From contig WARS01000064.1 of NCBI GenBank assembly GCA_008933995.1, positions 1 through 64,000 on the forward strand: a stretch of DNA of 64,000 bases, read 5' to 3'. Each line of letters starts with the position of its first letter. Position 1 is the first letter of the stretch. The notes under the pieces are model-generated. The model had not been told where the DNA came from, made no database searches, and worked only from the letters and a program-made list of their open reading frames with translations. Made by a program: the position numbers and the translations under genes. Positions 10,725 through 22,600 of the stretch are shown piece by piece. The DNA comes from Datnioides undecimradiatus. Taxonomy: Eukaryota; Chordata; Actinopteri; Lobotiformes; Datnioididae.

Positions 10725-13700
10725 TTCTTAGATAATCCTACCTCTCTGTCTGGCCTATGGGGGTCCATGAGTGTAATAACTTGTCCCTTTCTGACAAGTA
10801 TGGCTTGAGAGTCTCCCAGCCAGGCCACAGCCAGCTCCTGACTCTGGACCAGAACCGCCACACCTGTAGTGCCGCTCCTTAGGCGCTGTAACACAAACAT
10901 ACATAGACAGCGAATTGGCCTGGTTTCTCTGAGGCAATGCCGTATGAATGAGTATTCTTGGTATGAGTGTGTATGTGTGTGTCACGTGGCAATGACTGAT
11001 TGCTATGATTGTGTGACAGACAGATGTTGTGGGACGCACTGTTGCATTACTGTTGCTGGCAGAATGACGTGGTTAAAGCCACTTTTCAAGCCCCTGGAGG
11101 TATTTCTTTCCTCCAGTCTACATTCTAACCTTTTTAACCTTTAAACATGAGCCCAGAGGGGATGCGGAGGGCAGTAGCTAAGGAAACAAACGGCAGCATG
11201 AACAAGCAAGAGGCCGGACAACCTGTGACTGGCTTTTAAACATCAGCAAAGGTTTTAGGAAGAAAGACGCTGAACTGCAGTACTTTGGGTTAGTTGGTAA
11301 TTTGCTTGTTAGCAAACTTGTCAACTAGCTGTCGGCTAATTCATAATCACATGTAGTGTAATCATAGCAAATAGACGTACACCTGTCCACATGTACTAAA
11401 GGGTGCCAACAATATAATGTTTTCTAAATAAATATCAGAATCAGCAGAATATGGGCCCCTATATTAGCTGATGGCTGCATGGATAGTTACATTAGTGTTT
11501 TCACAAGTAAAGAGCCTGTAATCCAAGCACCCGATCAGCAATTGATGTATAAAAGCAATGCCTCCACCTGCAGTCTCTGTGAACACACACACGCTGCAAC
11601 CTGCCTGTGAAGGGGCGAGCATGTGCTGCTTCAGTACCTCTCTCTTGGCTTTGCCCTTGAACATGTTGTCCGTGTGTTTGAAGGCACTTTTAAAGGCTGT
11701 GACCGCGTCGCCCCACAGTGTCTCCTGCTTGCTCAGGGCAATGTGGAGGTGGGTGGCAGTGTACGTGGCAGCGTCCACCCCTCCATGGCCGTCAAACACA
11801 GCGTAGTAGGCACGTTCCACTCCGTCCTGAAACATGGTATTGAGAGAGGAAGGACAACATTTAAGTGTTTATTAATGCTGAAGGGTGTTTAAATGCTCTA
11901 ATGTAAAAGATACTCATTCTGCTCAGTCTGTTAATAAATTACTGGACTCTGAGGAGACTTGCTGCTTGCCTGATGGTTCTGGCCTTCCAATAATCCCTGA
12001 TAATGGACACCGTCCCTTACTTTTTTCATCTGTAGCACTGGAATACTGTGCAATATCGTAAAAGTTCAAATATTTCTCACCAGTGCAGTATCATTAATTA
12101 AATAATAGCCAGCTGTCAGAACTATTCTCCAGTGGACAAAGCCGGCAGCATCTGCTGTCAGCTCTCAGCTGTCAGCATCTCTCTCTCTGCATCAGCTCGT
12201 GTGTTTGTCTGTGCTTCAGTACATCCAGCCACCTCAGCCCATTCTTTGCGTCAACGGGAACATGGCAAACCAACTTTAAAGGTGAGTGATGCCAACTCTA
12301 TGTCCAATGCTAGCAAGATGTAAAATGCAAGCAAACAAATGTTTTTTTTAATGTGTTTAAAATGGTTATTTGGCTGGAGAGCAGATCCATCATCAAACAT
12401 AAAAACATTTTTTGGGCATAAATTTTTGATTAGAAATGAAAACTCATTTTTAACATTGGGAATTTGGTGGAGAAAAAAAAAACAAAGCCAGCGTGATCTT
12501 GAATCATATCCCAGCCAAAGTTTCCACACTGACCACTGAAAGCCCCATTTCAGTGACTAACTATAGACACTAACTATAAGATGAGGAGACTGGTGACCTG
12601 CAGTGCTGCAGTGGACGACTTGTACCTGGATCCCAAAGAGCTGGTTGAACTCGGCCAGGACCAAGTGTTTGTCCTCCATCTTCCTCCTTGTGTTCTTAAT
12701 GGCGTGAACGGAGCACTGGAGGAACTGAGAGGTGGAGGGTGGCAGCTTGGGGAGGTTTTCATGCCATGCCAGCGCCACATCTATCAACTTGTTGAGGAAG
12801 AGCCGCTGGACTGCCGCCGACTGAAGCACTGACAGCAAGACAAAATAAATAAAACCTGAATCACAGCCTTTTGCTAACCACTACCTGCGCAGCATCAAAC
12901 TGGACAAACACAGTCATCAACTAACTGGTGAACACAGCGCAGCATTCAGCTGTTAGGGGGACAGACATGACTCTCAGGAATAGGTTGAGACCACAGCTAA
13001 AAGGAGAGTGACCTGTGACCTCACATTCATCGAGTGGACATAACCACAACTCTTATAAATGACAGTGCTGCTCTGTGCCAGCTGGATGTGTATTGTGTTT
13101 ACAGCCTGTAGCACTGGATAGTTATTGCTGATGTTTGCCCCATTCAGATCATTGAGGAGAGGCTCAATATGGGACACGCCCCTCAGTTTAACACAGTTGT
13201 AACAGCACCACAAACTGCAGCGTCTGAGATTAGCATATAGTGAAAGACTTACGGACTACTTGCTCTTCCTCCTCCTGGTTGGCCTCAGCCTCCTGGGGGC
13301 AGTGGAAAGGCGACAGATCATGCTGCAGCAGCTGGGACAATGCGGCGTGGCACAGGAGGGCACGAAGGTTTGGAGGAGCGCCCCTGGGCCAATAAAGGCA
13401 AGCAGAAGCACATGTTGTGTACTCTGTCAAGATCTAAACATGTTACATTCATTTTTCTTGCACTCTACTTTTCAGCCGAGTGTTACGCAACCGTACAGTT
13501 GGAGGTAAATGATCCACCTCATGAGAAAGCAGAAAATATAACTGGATCATGATCGAAACTGATTTAAGAGCACTGGTGATTGCCTTTCCTTTACAACATT
13601 AACATTCTGTAGCAGGGAAGACTGGGAGTGGGAAAACAGGAAGCAGGAAGGATAATGGTGTTTCTACAGACAGGATATGAAGTCTTCCTGACAGGGCTTA

Positions 13701-16294
13701 TTTCTGAATGTGCGAGCAGACACAGGACAGGTCCTCTGAGGTCCATATTTCATTTCTAAGTTTAACTGAGTGTGAACGCTCACCAACAGCTATGTGCAAT
13801 TCAGAAGCCAACTTCTGGGTGAAGATTTTCAAGGCAATCCTAAATGTGTGACAGGATAGTCCATTACTCCCTTGGAACAACTTATGGCTCTACAGGCAAA
13901 CACTACGGACATTTGTGACTCTACAGGCTAATTCTTGTGCGCTAGAAGTCACTGAAACCTCCCTCATTAAAGCTCAAGGCGGAGGAAGCACTGTCTAGGA
14001 TTCCATTAAGAGAAGTTCAAATATAATTGTCATACTCCCATTATACCGTGCATCTGGAAAGTATTCACAGCACTTCAACTTTTCCACATTTCATTATGTT
14101 ACAGCCTTATTCCAAAATGGATTAAAATCATTTTTCCCCTCAATTCTACACACAACACCCCATAATGACAATGAAAACAGTTTTTTGAAATGTTTGCAAA
14201 TTTATTAAAAAAAAAAAACCAAAAACAAAAAACCAAGAAATCACATGTACATAAGTATTCACAGCCTTTGCTCAATACTTTGTTGATGCACCTTTGGCAG
14301 CAATTACAGCCTCAAGTCTTCTTGAATGATGCCACAAGCTTGGCACACCTATCTTTGGGCAGTTTGGCCCATTCCTCTTTGCAGAGCCTCTCAAGCTCCA
14401 TCACGTTGGATGGGCAGCATTGGTGCACAGCCATTTTCAGATCTCTCCAGAGATGTTCAATCAGATTCAAGTCTGGGCTCTGGCTGGGCCACTCAAGGAC
14501 ATTCACAGAGTAGGCCTGAAGCCACTCCTGGTATTGGCCAGGTGATGAGCAGTGCCTGGTTTCCTCTAAACATGACACCTGGCATTCACGCTAAAGAGTT
14601 CAATCTTTGTCTCATCAGACCAGAAAATTTTGTTTCTCATGGTCTGAGAGTCCTTCACGTGCCTTTTGGCAAGCTCCAGGCGGACTGCCATGTGCCTTTT
14701 ACTAAGGAGTGGCTTCTGTCTGGCCACTCTACCATACAGGCCTGATTGGTGGATTGCTGGAGCCTCCCTGACTAAGGCCCTTCTCCCCCGATTGCTCAGT
14801 TTAGACAGCCGGCCAGCTCTAGGAAGAGTCCTGGTGGTTCCAAACTTCTTCCATTTACGGATGATGGAGGCCACTGTGTTCATTGAGACCTTCAAAGCAG
14901 CAGAAACTTTTCTGTACCCCTCCCCAGATTTGTGCCTTGAGACAATCCTGTCTCGGAGGTCTACAGACAATTCCTCTGAATTCATTCTTGGTTTGTGCTC
15001 TGACGTGCATTGTCAACTGTGGGACCTTATATAGACAGGTGTGTGCCATTCCAAATCATGTCCAATCAACTGAATTTATCACAGGTGGACTCCAATTAAG
15101 CTGTAGAAACATCTCAAGGATGATCAGTGGAAACAGGATGCACCTGAGCTCAATTTTGAGTTTTTGATTTTTAATAAATTTGCAAACATTTAAAAAAAAA
15201 CTGTTTTCACACTGTCATTATGGGGTGTTGTGTGTAGAATTTTGAGGGGAAAAATGAATTTAATCCATTTTGGAATAAGGCAGTAACATAATGAAATGCG
15301 TAAAAAGTGAAGTGCTGTGAATACTTTCCGGATGCACTGTAGATATATTAAAACCGTGGCCCCCTGCTTCATATCATTTTCTCCTAAACACCTACATACA
15401 CATGAAAAATCCAGCTGGAGTCAGTGCTGCATACTGCACTGCATACATCATCCCTATTTTAAATACTGCTGAATAATAAACATGTTGGAAATTGTCGACA
15501 ACTGTATTTTATTTATTTATCCTTATTGTTATTATTCTGATTCTATACATGTTATCTACTCTGCTGAGACCCTGGAGAGGAGGGTGGTTCCACACAGCCA
15601 GCGTTTTGCTCTGTGGACAGAAAATCTCTACAGTATCCAAAGATTGCGCTTTTGATTTGCCTCGCTCTGTGTAATTACCTCTATTTAAAAGACTATGAGA
15701 AACATGTTTACTCCTATATACAGCAGAGAAGTCGTCATTTTCTGCTAAAAATCCGAATTCTCTATTCCACTAACAGGATTATAGTCACCAGGTTTGTCAT
15801 TTACACGACAGTTTACAAGTCAGGAAGTATTGAAAAGCATATGAAGGAATAGCTCAGTTTGATAAACATAAAGAGAAGAGCAATATGAAAATGTATTCAT
15901 TATATATATATATATATGTAAAACAGGAATTCTTTGAAATTAAACATGTAAATAACATAAATGATATTTACTACCGTGGCCATAATCAGGTGGTACGACA
16001 GCATTTGTGTAGGGAATGGGGTATAAATTGTTACCATGTGGCTGGGTGTATTTAATGGTGCGCTGCTGCTTTTGTCCATCCTTTCACGCATGTGAAATGC
16101 ATTTTGTGTCCCTCCCACTCCCAGTGATACCTGTCAGCCAGCAGCCTCAGGCCCAGTTCCAGGCTCTCTCCATTGAGCTCCTCCAGCGACACTTTGTGGC
16201 TCAGAGGGCTGACAGGCAGTGGACTGTCTTCCCCCAGAGCGGCTGGGAATTCCTCCACAAACCTCCCCAGGAAGCACCTGGCTTCCTCCTCCAT
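8319..16294 (-). CDS. ppm1f: Protein phosphatase 1F (PP2C family, POPX2)
   Basis: Mn/Mg-dependent Ser/Thr phosphatase that in mammals dephosphorylates CaM kinase II and PAK. Seven coding exons on the minus strand: 16294-16131, 13383-13253, 12828-12626, 11826-11638, 10885-10742, 10102-10009, 8707-8319. All junctions are GT-AG and phases agree, giving 437 aa. The start ATG at 16294 has a good context (CAGGATGG) and the protein opens [12 protein letters not shown]. Visible PP2C motifs: RRKMEDKH (147-153), VFDGHGG (176-182), WLGDSQ in exon 5, [16 protein letters not shown] (exons 6-7), DGFFD (340-344, metal Asp) and SSDNITV (397-403). The acidic stretch EEEEQVV before the catalytic domain is also found in PPM1F. 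The length is close to human PPM1F (about 454 aa). Introns carry a hAT remnant (8740-9579) and a Tc1 remnant (14046-15339). PPM1E is the alternative paralog, but it has a much longer acidic N-terminus. Confidence 0.96.
8740..9579 (-). mobile_element. Truncated hAT (Charlie-like) transposon with 8-bp TSD
   Basis: The 840-bp insertion lies in the last intron of ppm1f and is flanked by exact copies of GGTTAGAC (8732-8739 and 9580-9587), the 8-bp duplication expected of hAT elements. Its ends are inverted repeats: CGGGGATGGGCAA on the left and CAGGCATGGGCAA read from the right. The minus strand encodes the N-terminal part of a BED-finger transposase of the GTF2IRD2/ZBED type: [20 protein letters not shown], then in a second frame [14 protein letters not shown] and [21 protein letters not shown] frameshift lies within the BED finger near 9200, and the catalytic core is missing, so it is nonautonomous. 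Confidence 0.9.
10190..10360. repeat. Fish interspersed repeat (TTTATTGTCATT type)
   Basis: Within a ppm1f intron, the block starting AAGATCAGCTTTATTGTCAT resembles a widespread fish repeat end (a LINE- or SINE-derived tail seen in reverse). The boundaries are approximate and the family is not resolved. Confidence 0.45.
10392..10440. repeat. 11-bp tandem repeat (GTCATGTGACT)n
   Basis: About four and a half copies of GTCATGTGACT with one G-to-T type change. They are flanked on both sides by GTCATCAGTCAT, in a ppm1f intron. Confidence 0.8.
10697..10724. repeat. GT microsatellite
   Basis: Uninterrupted GT dinucleotide run about 20 bp beyond the donor site of ppm1f coding exon 5 (exon end 10742). 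Confidence 0.9.
14046..15339 (-). mobile_element. Tc1-like transposon, internally deleted
   Basis: The element is 1,294 bp in the first coding-exon intron of ppm1f, bounded by TA dinucleotides (14044-14045 and 15340-15341). Terminal inverted repeats of roughly 170 bp begin CAGTGCATCCGGAAAG on the right and CCGTGCATCTGGAAAG on the left. The minus strand encodes transposase pieces: [15 protein letters not shown] with the paired HTH region, the first catalytic Asp in [11 protein letters not shown], and the C-terminal block [15 protein letters not shown] with the catalytic Glu. The first frame ends at NARCHV with a TAG where family members have Trp. The middle part carrying the second catalytic Asp (the QDNDPKH-type motif) is deleted, so the copy cannot make active enzyme. 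Confidence 0.92.
15898..15917. repeat. AT microsatellite
   Basis: AT dinucleotide run in the intron between the first two coding exons of ppm1f. Confidence 0.85.
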
Positions 16295-16409
16295 CCTGAC
16301 GTCCCTGGCTCAGTAAGCTCTCGCGTGAACAGGCGGCCGAGGCTGGCTCACGGCTCACAAGTGGAGGTTTGGAGGGCGGACGAAGCAGGCTTCAGTTATC
16401 ACTCTGACA
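16131..16409 (-). other. ppm1f: ppm1f exon 2 with 5' UTR part (inferred)
   Basis: The first coding exon appears to begin upstream of the ATG. On the minus strand a TTTTCCATCACAG acceptor ends at 16410, leaving about 115 nt of 5' UTR before the ATG at 16294. The inference rests on the splice motif only. Confidence 0.45.
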
Positions 16410-16724
16410 CTGTGATGGAAAATAACCGCATTAAACACATCTGATCCCCAAAGTAACACCTCTACTATACAAAACAGACCCACAAATGGATCGATATTAA
16501 TACATTATTATGATCATCTTATTACCTGCCATTATAGCACACAAGGAACAACGGAAAAGCTACGTTGTTACTAATGTTGTGACTTTGATTTACTATCTCT
16601 AACTTTTCCAGTCCGAGATTTACTATTACTTTGATTTACTATATTAGAATGATGTGACTGGGGCTGAATGTATGAGTGACAGGATCAAAGTAAGGCTCAG
16701 AAGCATCTGTAGGTCTGAACTTTC

Positions 16725-16784
16725 ACATACTTTCCTGAATTTCCTTCGGGATTAATAAAGTATCTATCTATCTATCTATCTATT
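16725..16784 (+). repeat. LINE-type tail with (TATC)n
   Basis: The motif TTCCTTCGGGATTAATAAAG, followed by a TATC tetranucleotide run at 16761-16784, is a frequent fish retroelement 3' end. Related ends occur at about 33.85-33.91 kb (tail TATTC) and, inverted, at about 32.93-32.97 kb. Confidence 0.6.
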
Positions 16785-17353
16785 CATTCTCAAGTTTAGC
16801 ATATTTTCATATTTGGCATTACTTTTAGTCAAACCTAGACATGATAGCCAAGAATCGACCAGAGCTATTAGCCAACAGCCACTTCTTTCTTGAGGATAGT
16901 GTCCTTGTGTTAGCCCTGCGTTGGGCAGCACGGTTATGAGAAGTGTAAAAGCTGCTCAACCGACACTTTTAGTGGAAACAACGAGCAGAAGGGCGGAAGG
17001 GGGCTCGTGGATACGACGCTAGCAGTTCCTGCAACTGTTAACTTATGTTAGCTATAGCTCAGTGTAAGAGTTAACCAAGAAGTACTAAATGCCCACAACC
17101 AATTAGCTTTGCAGTTAAGTGTCTCGGTTCCCCATACAAACCCCTGACACTGTACGATGTATCTTCCGTAGAGTTGACGCGCTCTCACGACATTGCGCTG
17201 TTTGTCTTCGTCTTATCCCGCCTGAGCCTAGCCAAGTGTACGCGGTGTCTTCGCTAACGTTATGCCTAAAAACGCTGTAGACCGCCGCCAGCCGAAGGAA
17301 ACATTCCTGTGAGCGACACAGAGCAAGAATGGCACAGAGATAAAACACTAACC

Positions 17354-17530
17354 TGAACAACTGGTGCTGTCCGTACATTCACACTGTAGCCAACTCCTAC
17401 TGGCGATAATATATCAGTGTGCAGTTTGGCCCACCGTCCTGTACGTCGTCACGTCTACAATGAGACGCTGCATTGGTCCCTTGTTCGTACGTCAGCGTCG
17501 CCGCCATATTGGGCCGGGCAAGTCCAGTCT
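17354..17530 (-). promoter_or_regulatory. Likely ppm1f promoter and noncoding first exon
   Basis: CpG-containing DNA on the minus strand upstream of ppm1f. A plausible noncoding first exon ends with the donor TTCAG/GTTAGTG at 17353. Just upstream are an inverted CCAAT box (CATTGGTC, about 17470), a CRE-like ACGTCAG (about 17489) and a YY1-like GCCGCCAT (about 17501). No TATA box is seen, as is usual for housekeeping genes. Confidence 0.5.
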
Positions 17531-18424
17531 GCAAAAGAACAGCAGGACACGAGGGAGCAGCGGTTTCTCTGACTACAAATCAGAGCTTTGACGTTTTCTT
17601 CGACTGATTTCAATAAGTTCTTTCTTTATACCAGGCTTTATGATCAATGTGGCACCCAGAATCAGTCTAATCCCAGTAGTTAGGCTAGATTCACTGGGAA
17701 ACTCGAGGGTCAGGGTGTATCAACCTAAGGCTTTCATGAAAATAACTAGAAAACAGTAATTAATTATCATAGCGTTTGTCAAACATTTGGCCTATTGTTC
17801 TTGGTTACCACTTGGACATGACATCATTTACTGTACTTAAACTGCAGAGACTTTTTTGCATCACTGAAGCAGTATGAAATATAAGTGTAATAAATATCAA
17901 AGAGCTGTAGTAGTACAATCATAGAAAGTATAGCTTTAGCCAGTAAGATATAATTAAGAAGAACCTGCTGATACAATAAAGTTCCAATCTTTTGTTAAAA
18001 CTTAAAAAATCATTTTATAATGCAAGTAAATGAGTTTTAACAGTTAGTCATGACAATAACCATTATCCACCACATAATTACCTAGTTCAGAATGCAAGCT
18101 ACTTATTTTTGCAGTTTTAATTTTTTTACATGACAAATTATAGTGAAAAATTGCAATCTGAAAAAACGAAAGTGAAATAACCGTGTTAAAAGGTGAAATA
18201 GGAGAGCATGTCCTAAACTTAACCATGTCTTCTGGAAATTGAAAAAGGAAGTGCAAACTGCAAAAACTACAACAGTATTTTCAAGAACTCTTTGTTGTGG
18301 TGAACAAACGTGCTTACAGCAAACATTTTTTTAAATACTTATTTTACTTCAGTGTAATGAAACATGTAAAAACAAAGAGTCCCTTTACAGACATATACAC
18401 CTTCCAACACACTCCACACAGACA
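17531..18424. other. ppm1f-top3b intergenic spacer
   Basis: AT-rich, no supported gene. It probably includes the 3' UTR of top3b on the minus strand; a minus-strand ATTAAA at 18121-18116, about 300 nt past the stop codon, is a candidate poly(A) signal. Confidence 0.5.
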
Positions 18425-19600
18425 CTAAACAAAATAAGCCGCCAAAGCAGCCATTTTGTCTTTTGGTTTCTTGTGATTGTTTCGGCGTCCCCTGCCTCTC
18501 CCCCGTCCCCCTCGTCTGGCGCCCCCACCCCTGGGGTGCCTCATGGTTGCATGTTTGAGCTCCACCAGATCCTGAAAGACTGGATCGCAGAAAATGCAGC
18601 CGGTGTGCTGGGTCTCACCGGCAGGAAGTGGGGTGCGAGTCTTGTTGAAGTCCACCGCGACCAGGGAGGCATCGCAGACGTCACAGCTTTCCTGAGCAAC
18701 CTGTGGAAAGAGAGGGCAGAGACTTTTCAAAAACCTTTTACACATGGAGTATACTGTCCCTGTCTCTTCTACATAACATTATATAGACAGAGGACAAGAT
18801 GTCAGACTATCTTCTTACCTGCACTCTGTGTGCATGTTCAAAAAAGTGCACCACCACATTGCATTTGTTACAGGCCATCCTCCACTTCGGTCCGGAGGAG
18901 GGATCCAACACTAAAACCCCACTGTCACACTCCACACACTGCCCAATGCCAAAGGAGTTGAGGGAGTGCTGACAGGATGGATGGGTACATTCATTGCATC
19001 CCATACCTGGACAAAAACATGGTGGTGAGGAGGTTAGAATGTCAGAGGTAAAAAGGCTACAAAGGATCAAGAGTGAGGGTCCGGTTTATTTAGAAAGTGT
19101 CGTGTTTTTAATAGTTTGTGGCCACAATCTGAGCGCCTCAGCATCTGATTCAGTCAGTCAGCAGCATATTGCCCAGTCAGCTCCTGGACTGAACCTGGCG
19201 CTGAACTTCAGACTCCTGCCGTGACAAAATAAATTCTTTTACGTGTAGGACAATACATATTCCCTATTTATTCCCAGTCTGTGTGTGTTTTGATAGTTGG
19301 TTTTCAGTTGCAGTGCACGGTCAGCTGAACTTGTGCAAAGGAATAATGAACGGTTAGTTTTTGGGCGGGTTTAACATTTCTGTTTAGTCCTACCTTTCTT
19401 CATGTCCCTAAAAGGCGGATTGCTGAAGCAGTAGGGACACAGAGGGTAGCTCTTGCCCCGGGCCCCGGACGTCCACAGCACGAGCTCAAAATCATCGAGG
19501 GGACAGCGGAGCTCCTTGTACAGCTTGATGGCTCCATTCTGGGGAAGGCTGTAGGTCTCGTCACAGTGGGAGCAGTGGAGCCTGCTGGGCTTCGCCTGCA

Positions 19601-19646
<46 letters not shown>

Positions 19647-22600
19647 ATCAGCTATCAGACTCAAACAAAAAGCGATGAACATCAAGTCCTCATTGAGACG
19701 TAATTATCCAGATTTTAGATTTTAAATATCAAACATTTGAAATAATGAGGATGGTTCTGATGAGTCTGCAAGCAGTCTGATGTACCAGACTTCTAACATC
19801 CTCATATAACCAGATAAACTGGGACTAACATTGGTCTTGACCACAGACTCAAATCATATTTTCCCACTCCACTCTACACACACCTGGTTCCAATGATCAG
19901 CCTGCTTCAGTCTCTTAAGAACCTGATAACGACCCATTCATGTGAATCAGGTGTTCTACACAGCTGATCTATACAACTTAGAGCCGTCTGAAATGTATTT
20001 TTATAAAAATGTCTGCTTGAACAATTATTTCAAACTTGGATTGTTTTTAATTCTATGCTGCCTCAGCGAGTGAGCTGGTACGTGCTAAAATTAAGACACG
20101 TGCCAAAGTGGCAGCAAACACATTATCTGACAAGGCCGTAGGTCATTACTGACATCTAGAAGGCAAAAGCATAACTGTGTTTTCAAGGGATCATGGGTGT
20201 TTATGTCCAGACCTGCAGGCCAAATAATAACCTGTTCATCTTTAACACAGCACAGCTGCTGCAGGTGAATTGGCCTCTGTGTGTATGAAGAACACGCAGT
20301 GTTACAAAAGCATGTTACACCACAATGTGACTCCCACTTGTTACATGTGCTGGATTTAATATTAACTTTCATGACTGACACAGACAAAGGTCCTTGAAAC
20401 AGAAATGGGGCTGAATCAACCACATGTACGTTGCCAGAGCACAGGAAGCAGTCTAAACACGTGAGGACCTTGATTTATGTAGCACACGGGTCCTTCACAG
20501 AAGGTTTACCTTGTGGTTTCCACTGAAACATTCTGCTCAACGGCCAAACGCACACCCACCATCCCCGTAATCAGACAAAATGACAATGACCAAAAGACCA
20601 AAAATGGTTAATTCATGAATTTAAAAGTGGTTCTGTCAAGTGGAAATGTCATGAAAGGGAGTGTGGCCACTTTAGCATTTCGAACTTTCAGGGTCAGCGC
20701 TCAATGGCCAAACATCACGCGGTCCAATGAGAAAGATCAATTCAATTCAATTCAATGTTATTCGTATAGCTTCAAATCATAACACAGGTTATCTGAGGGC
20801 ACTAAATGGTACTAAAACTTATGAGTAAGAACAGTGTAATAAGACTTGAACAAACTCCAAGACTTGTGTTTTTAATTTTTGAAGCAGAGAATAAAACTAA
20901 TATATATTAAAAGCCCCAGCTTCAACATACTGTTACCTTCACCCCTGACCTATGACACTGTGTGAAAACAACATCTCTGTAGGCTTGCACACAGCCATCA
21001 CTGGTGCTCTGACATGTTGTGTGCTGCTCAATGTGCTCGAGATCCCATTTTCACGCAAGTATAACTGCAGCGGTCTGGACTGGTGATTGACTGATGGTCT
21101 GAGCCAATGAACATCTCACATGTTCACATCCACTAAGGGTTCCCACACTCTGTGGAGGTGCCTTGTGTTGCTACGTGCCCAGTTCACCAGACGCAAAGAG
21201 ATCAACACATGATCAAATCTGCCATCATGCTTTCTACAAACACTAACAGTAAATGGAAATGACCTGGATGTACTTCATGAAGCGGTGGCACTTCCCGCAG
21301 CGGGACAGAGGCTTCCCAGTGGCAGCAATGGGTGAAAAAGAGACCTCCATCAACTCATCCATGCCTGGAAAGCACAACAGACAGGCACTGTGAGCTGCAG
21401 TTACAGTTAAGACACCTTTACCAACATGGCTAGTAGGTGATTGTGGGCGATCCAACACAAAATAAGCACTTTCTCTTTTCAATGCTGTGGTCTCTTCAAA
21501 AAGAACTTGATTACAGGTGGAGCATCGTTTCTGTGGTTTTATCTGAGATAATAACACACCTGGACTTTAAAAAACAGATGCTGGCAGACCTTTGCTCAAG
21601 AAGCCCCCACACAATTACTAATAATCAATCATTAAATTCATTTTTCTAAATGTTTTGTGTTTTATTGGTAAAAATGGATTGGAAGGAATCTTTGTAAACA
21701 GGTTTAATGTGTCCCTGTGGCACCGCCGCCCCTTACAAATGCAGGAGACGGTGCCTGGGCAAAATGTAGGTAGGTCAGTGTATGTGCATAAAACTGAATA
21801 TGGATTAACAAAAATATAAATGACACACAGGCAGGACATGCATCCAGGAAATACAACAACAAAAAACTTAGTCATAGCAAAGATAATTTGGATTCATAGC
21901 CTCTGTTGCATTGATAGTGCCTGTGAAATTGTTCTGACTTGTATTAGACTGAAGTTGTAATTGAATTCTTATCATAAATTCAAAATCCCATCATCACAAG
22001 CCTTTACAAATTATTTTCCTTCCTGCAGGAAACCCTTTGAAAGAGCTTGCGACTCTGGTGCACTTACTGGTAATGGAATCCACAAAGTAATGGAACTTCC
22101 TCTTGAAGATATCCAGTGTGTGCTGCAGGACCTGCTGATAGTTGGCTTTACCCAGCGCAATGAGGTTGAGCTGCTTCTCCACAGCGCTGCGTATGGTGGG
22201 CAGCACCAGCTCTGCATCTGCGAAGCGCACACACAGCCAGTGCCTTGTTGTTTTAACTGCGCTCTATAAAAGCACCTCCAACTGCTCAGTTCGCATTGAA
22301 GTGGGTCATAGGTCCTAATAAACCAGAACATTCTGTCTGGTACCTGCAACAGCTGACTTAGTGTTCAAAGACTGATGTTACCGAATCCAACAATCAATGC
22401 AGGCTACAGTCCCTCAGAGCATGTACAATAACAGAAACCAAATGACCTGTCTTGTAGTAGCCATGTACCAGGACGATTCCCAGGTTGGTTGGCTTCAACC
22501 TCCGCCCATTCTCCACGGTTACATAGTTCCTCTGGCAGATGTTGTTGATGTGGACAGGGATGCTGGCATCGGTACCTGGAGGGCAGAGGACAGAAGGGGC

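Noticed and set aside
16134-16358. Alternative minus-strand frame over ppm1f exon 1
   Set aside because: The other frame gives the PPM1F N-terminus and joins in phase to the next exon.
18473-18961. Plus-strand open frame of 162 codons
   Set aside because: Shadow of the last two coding exons of top3b; no domain of its own.
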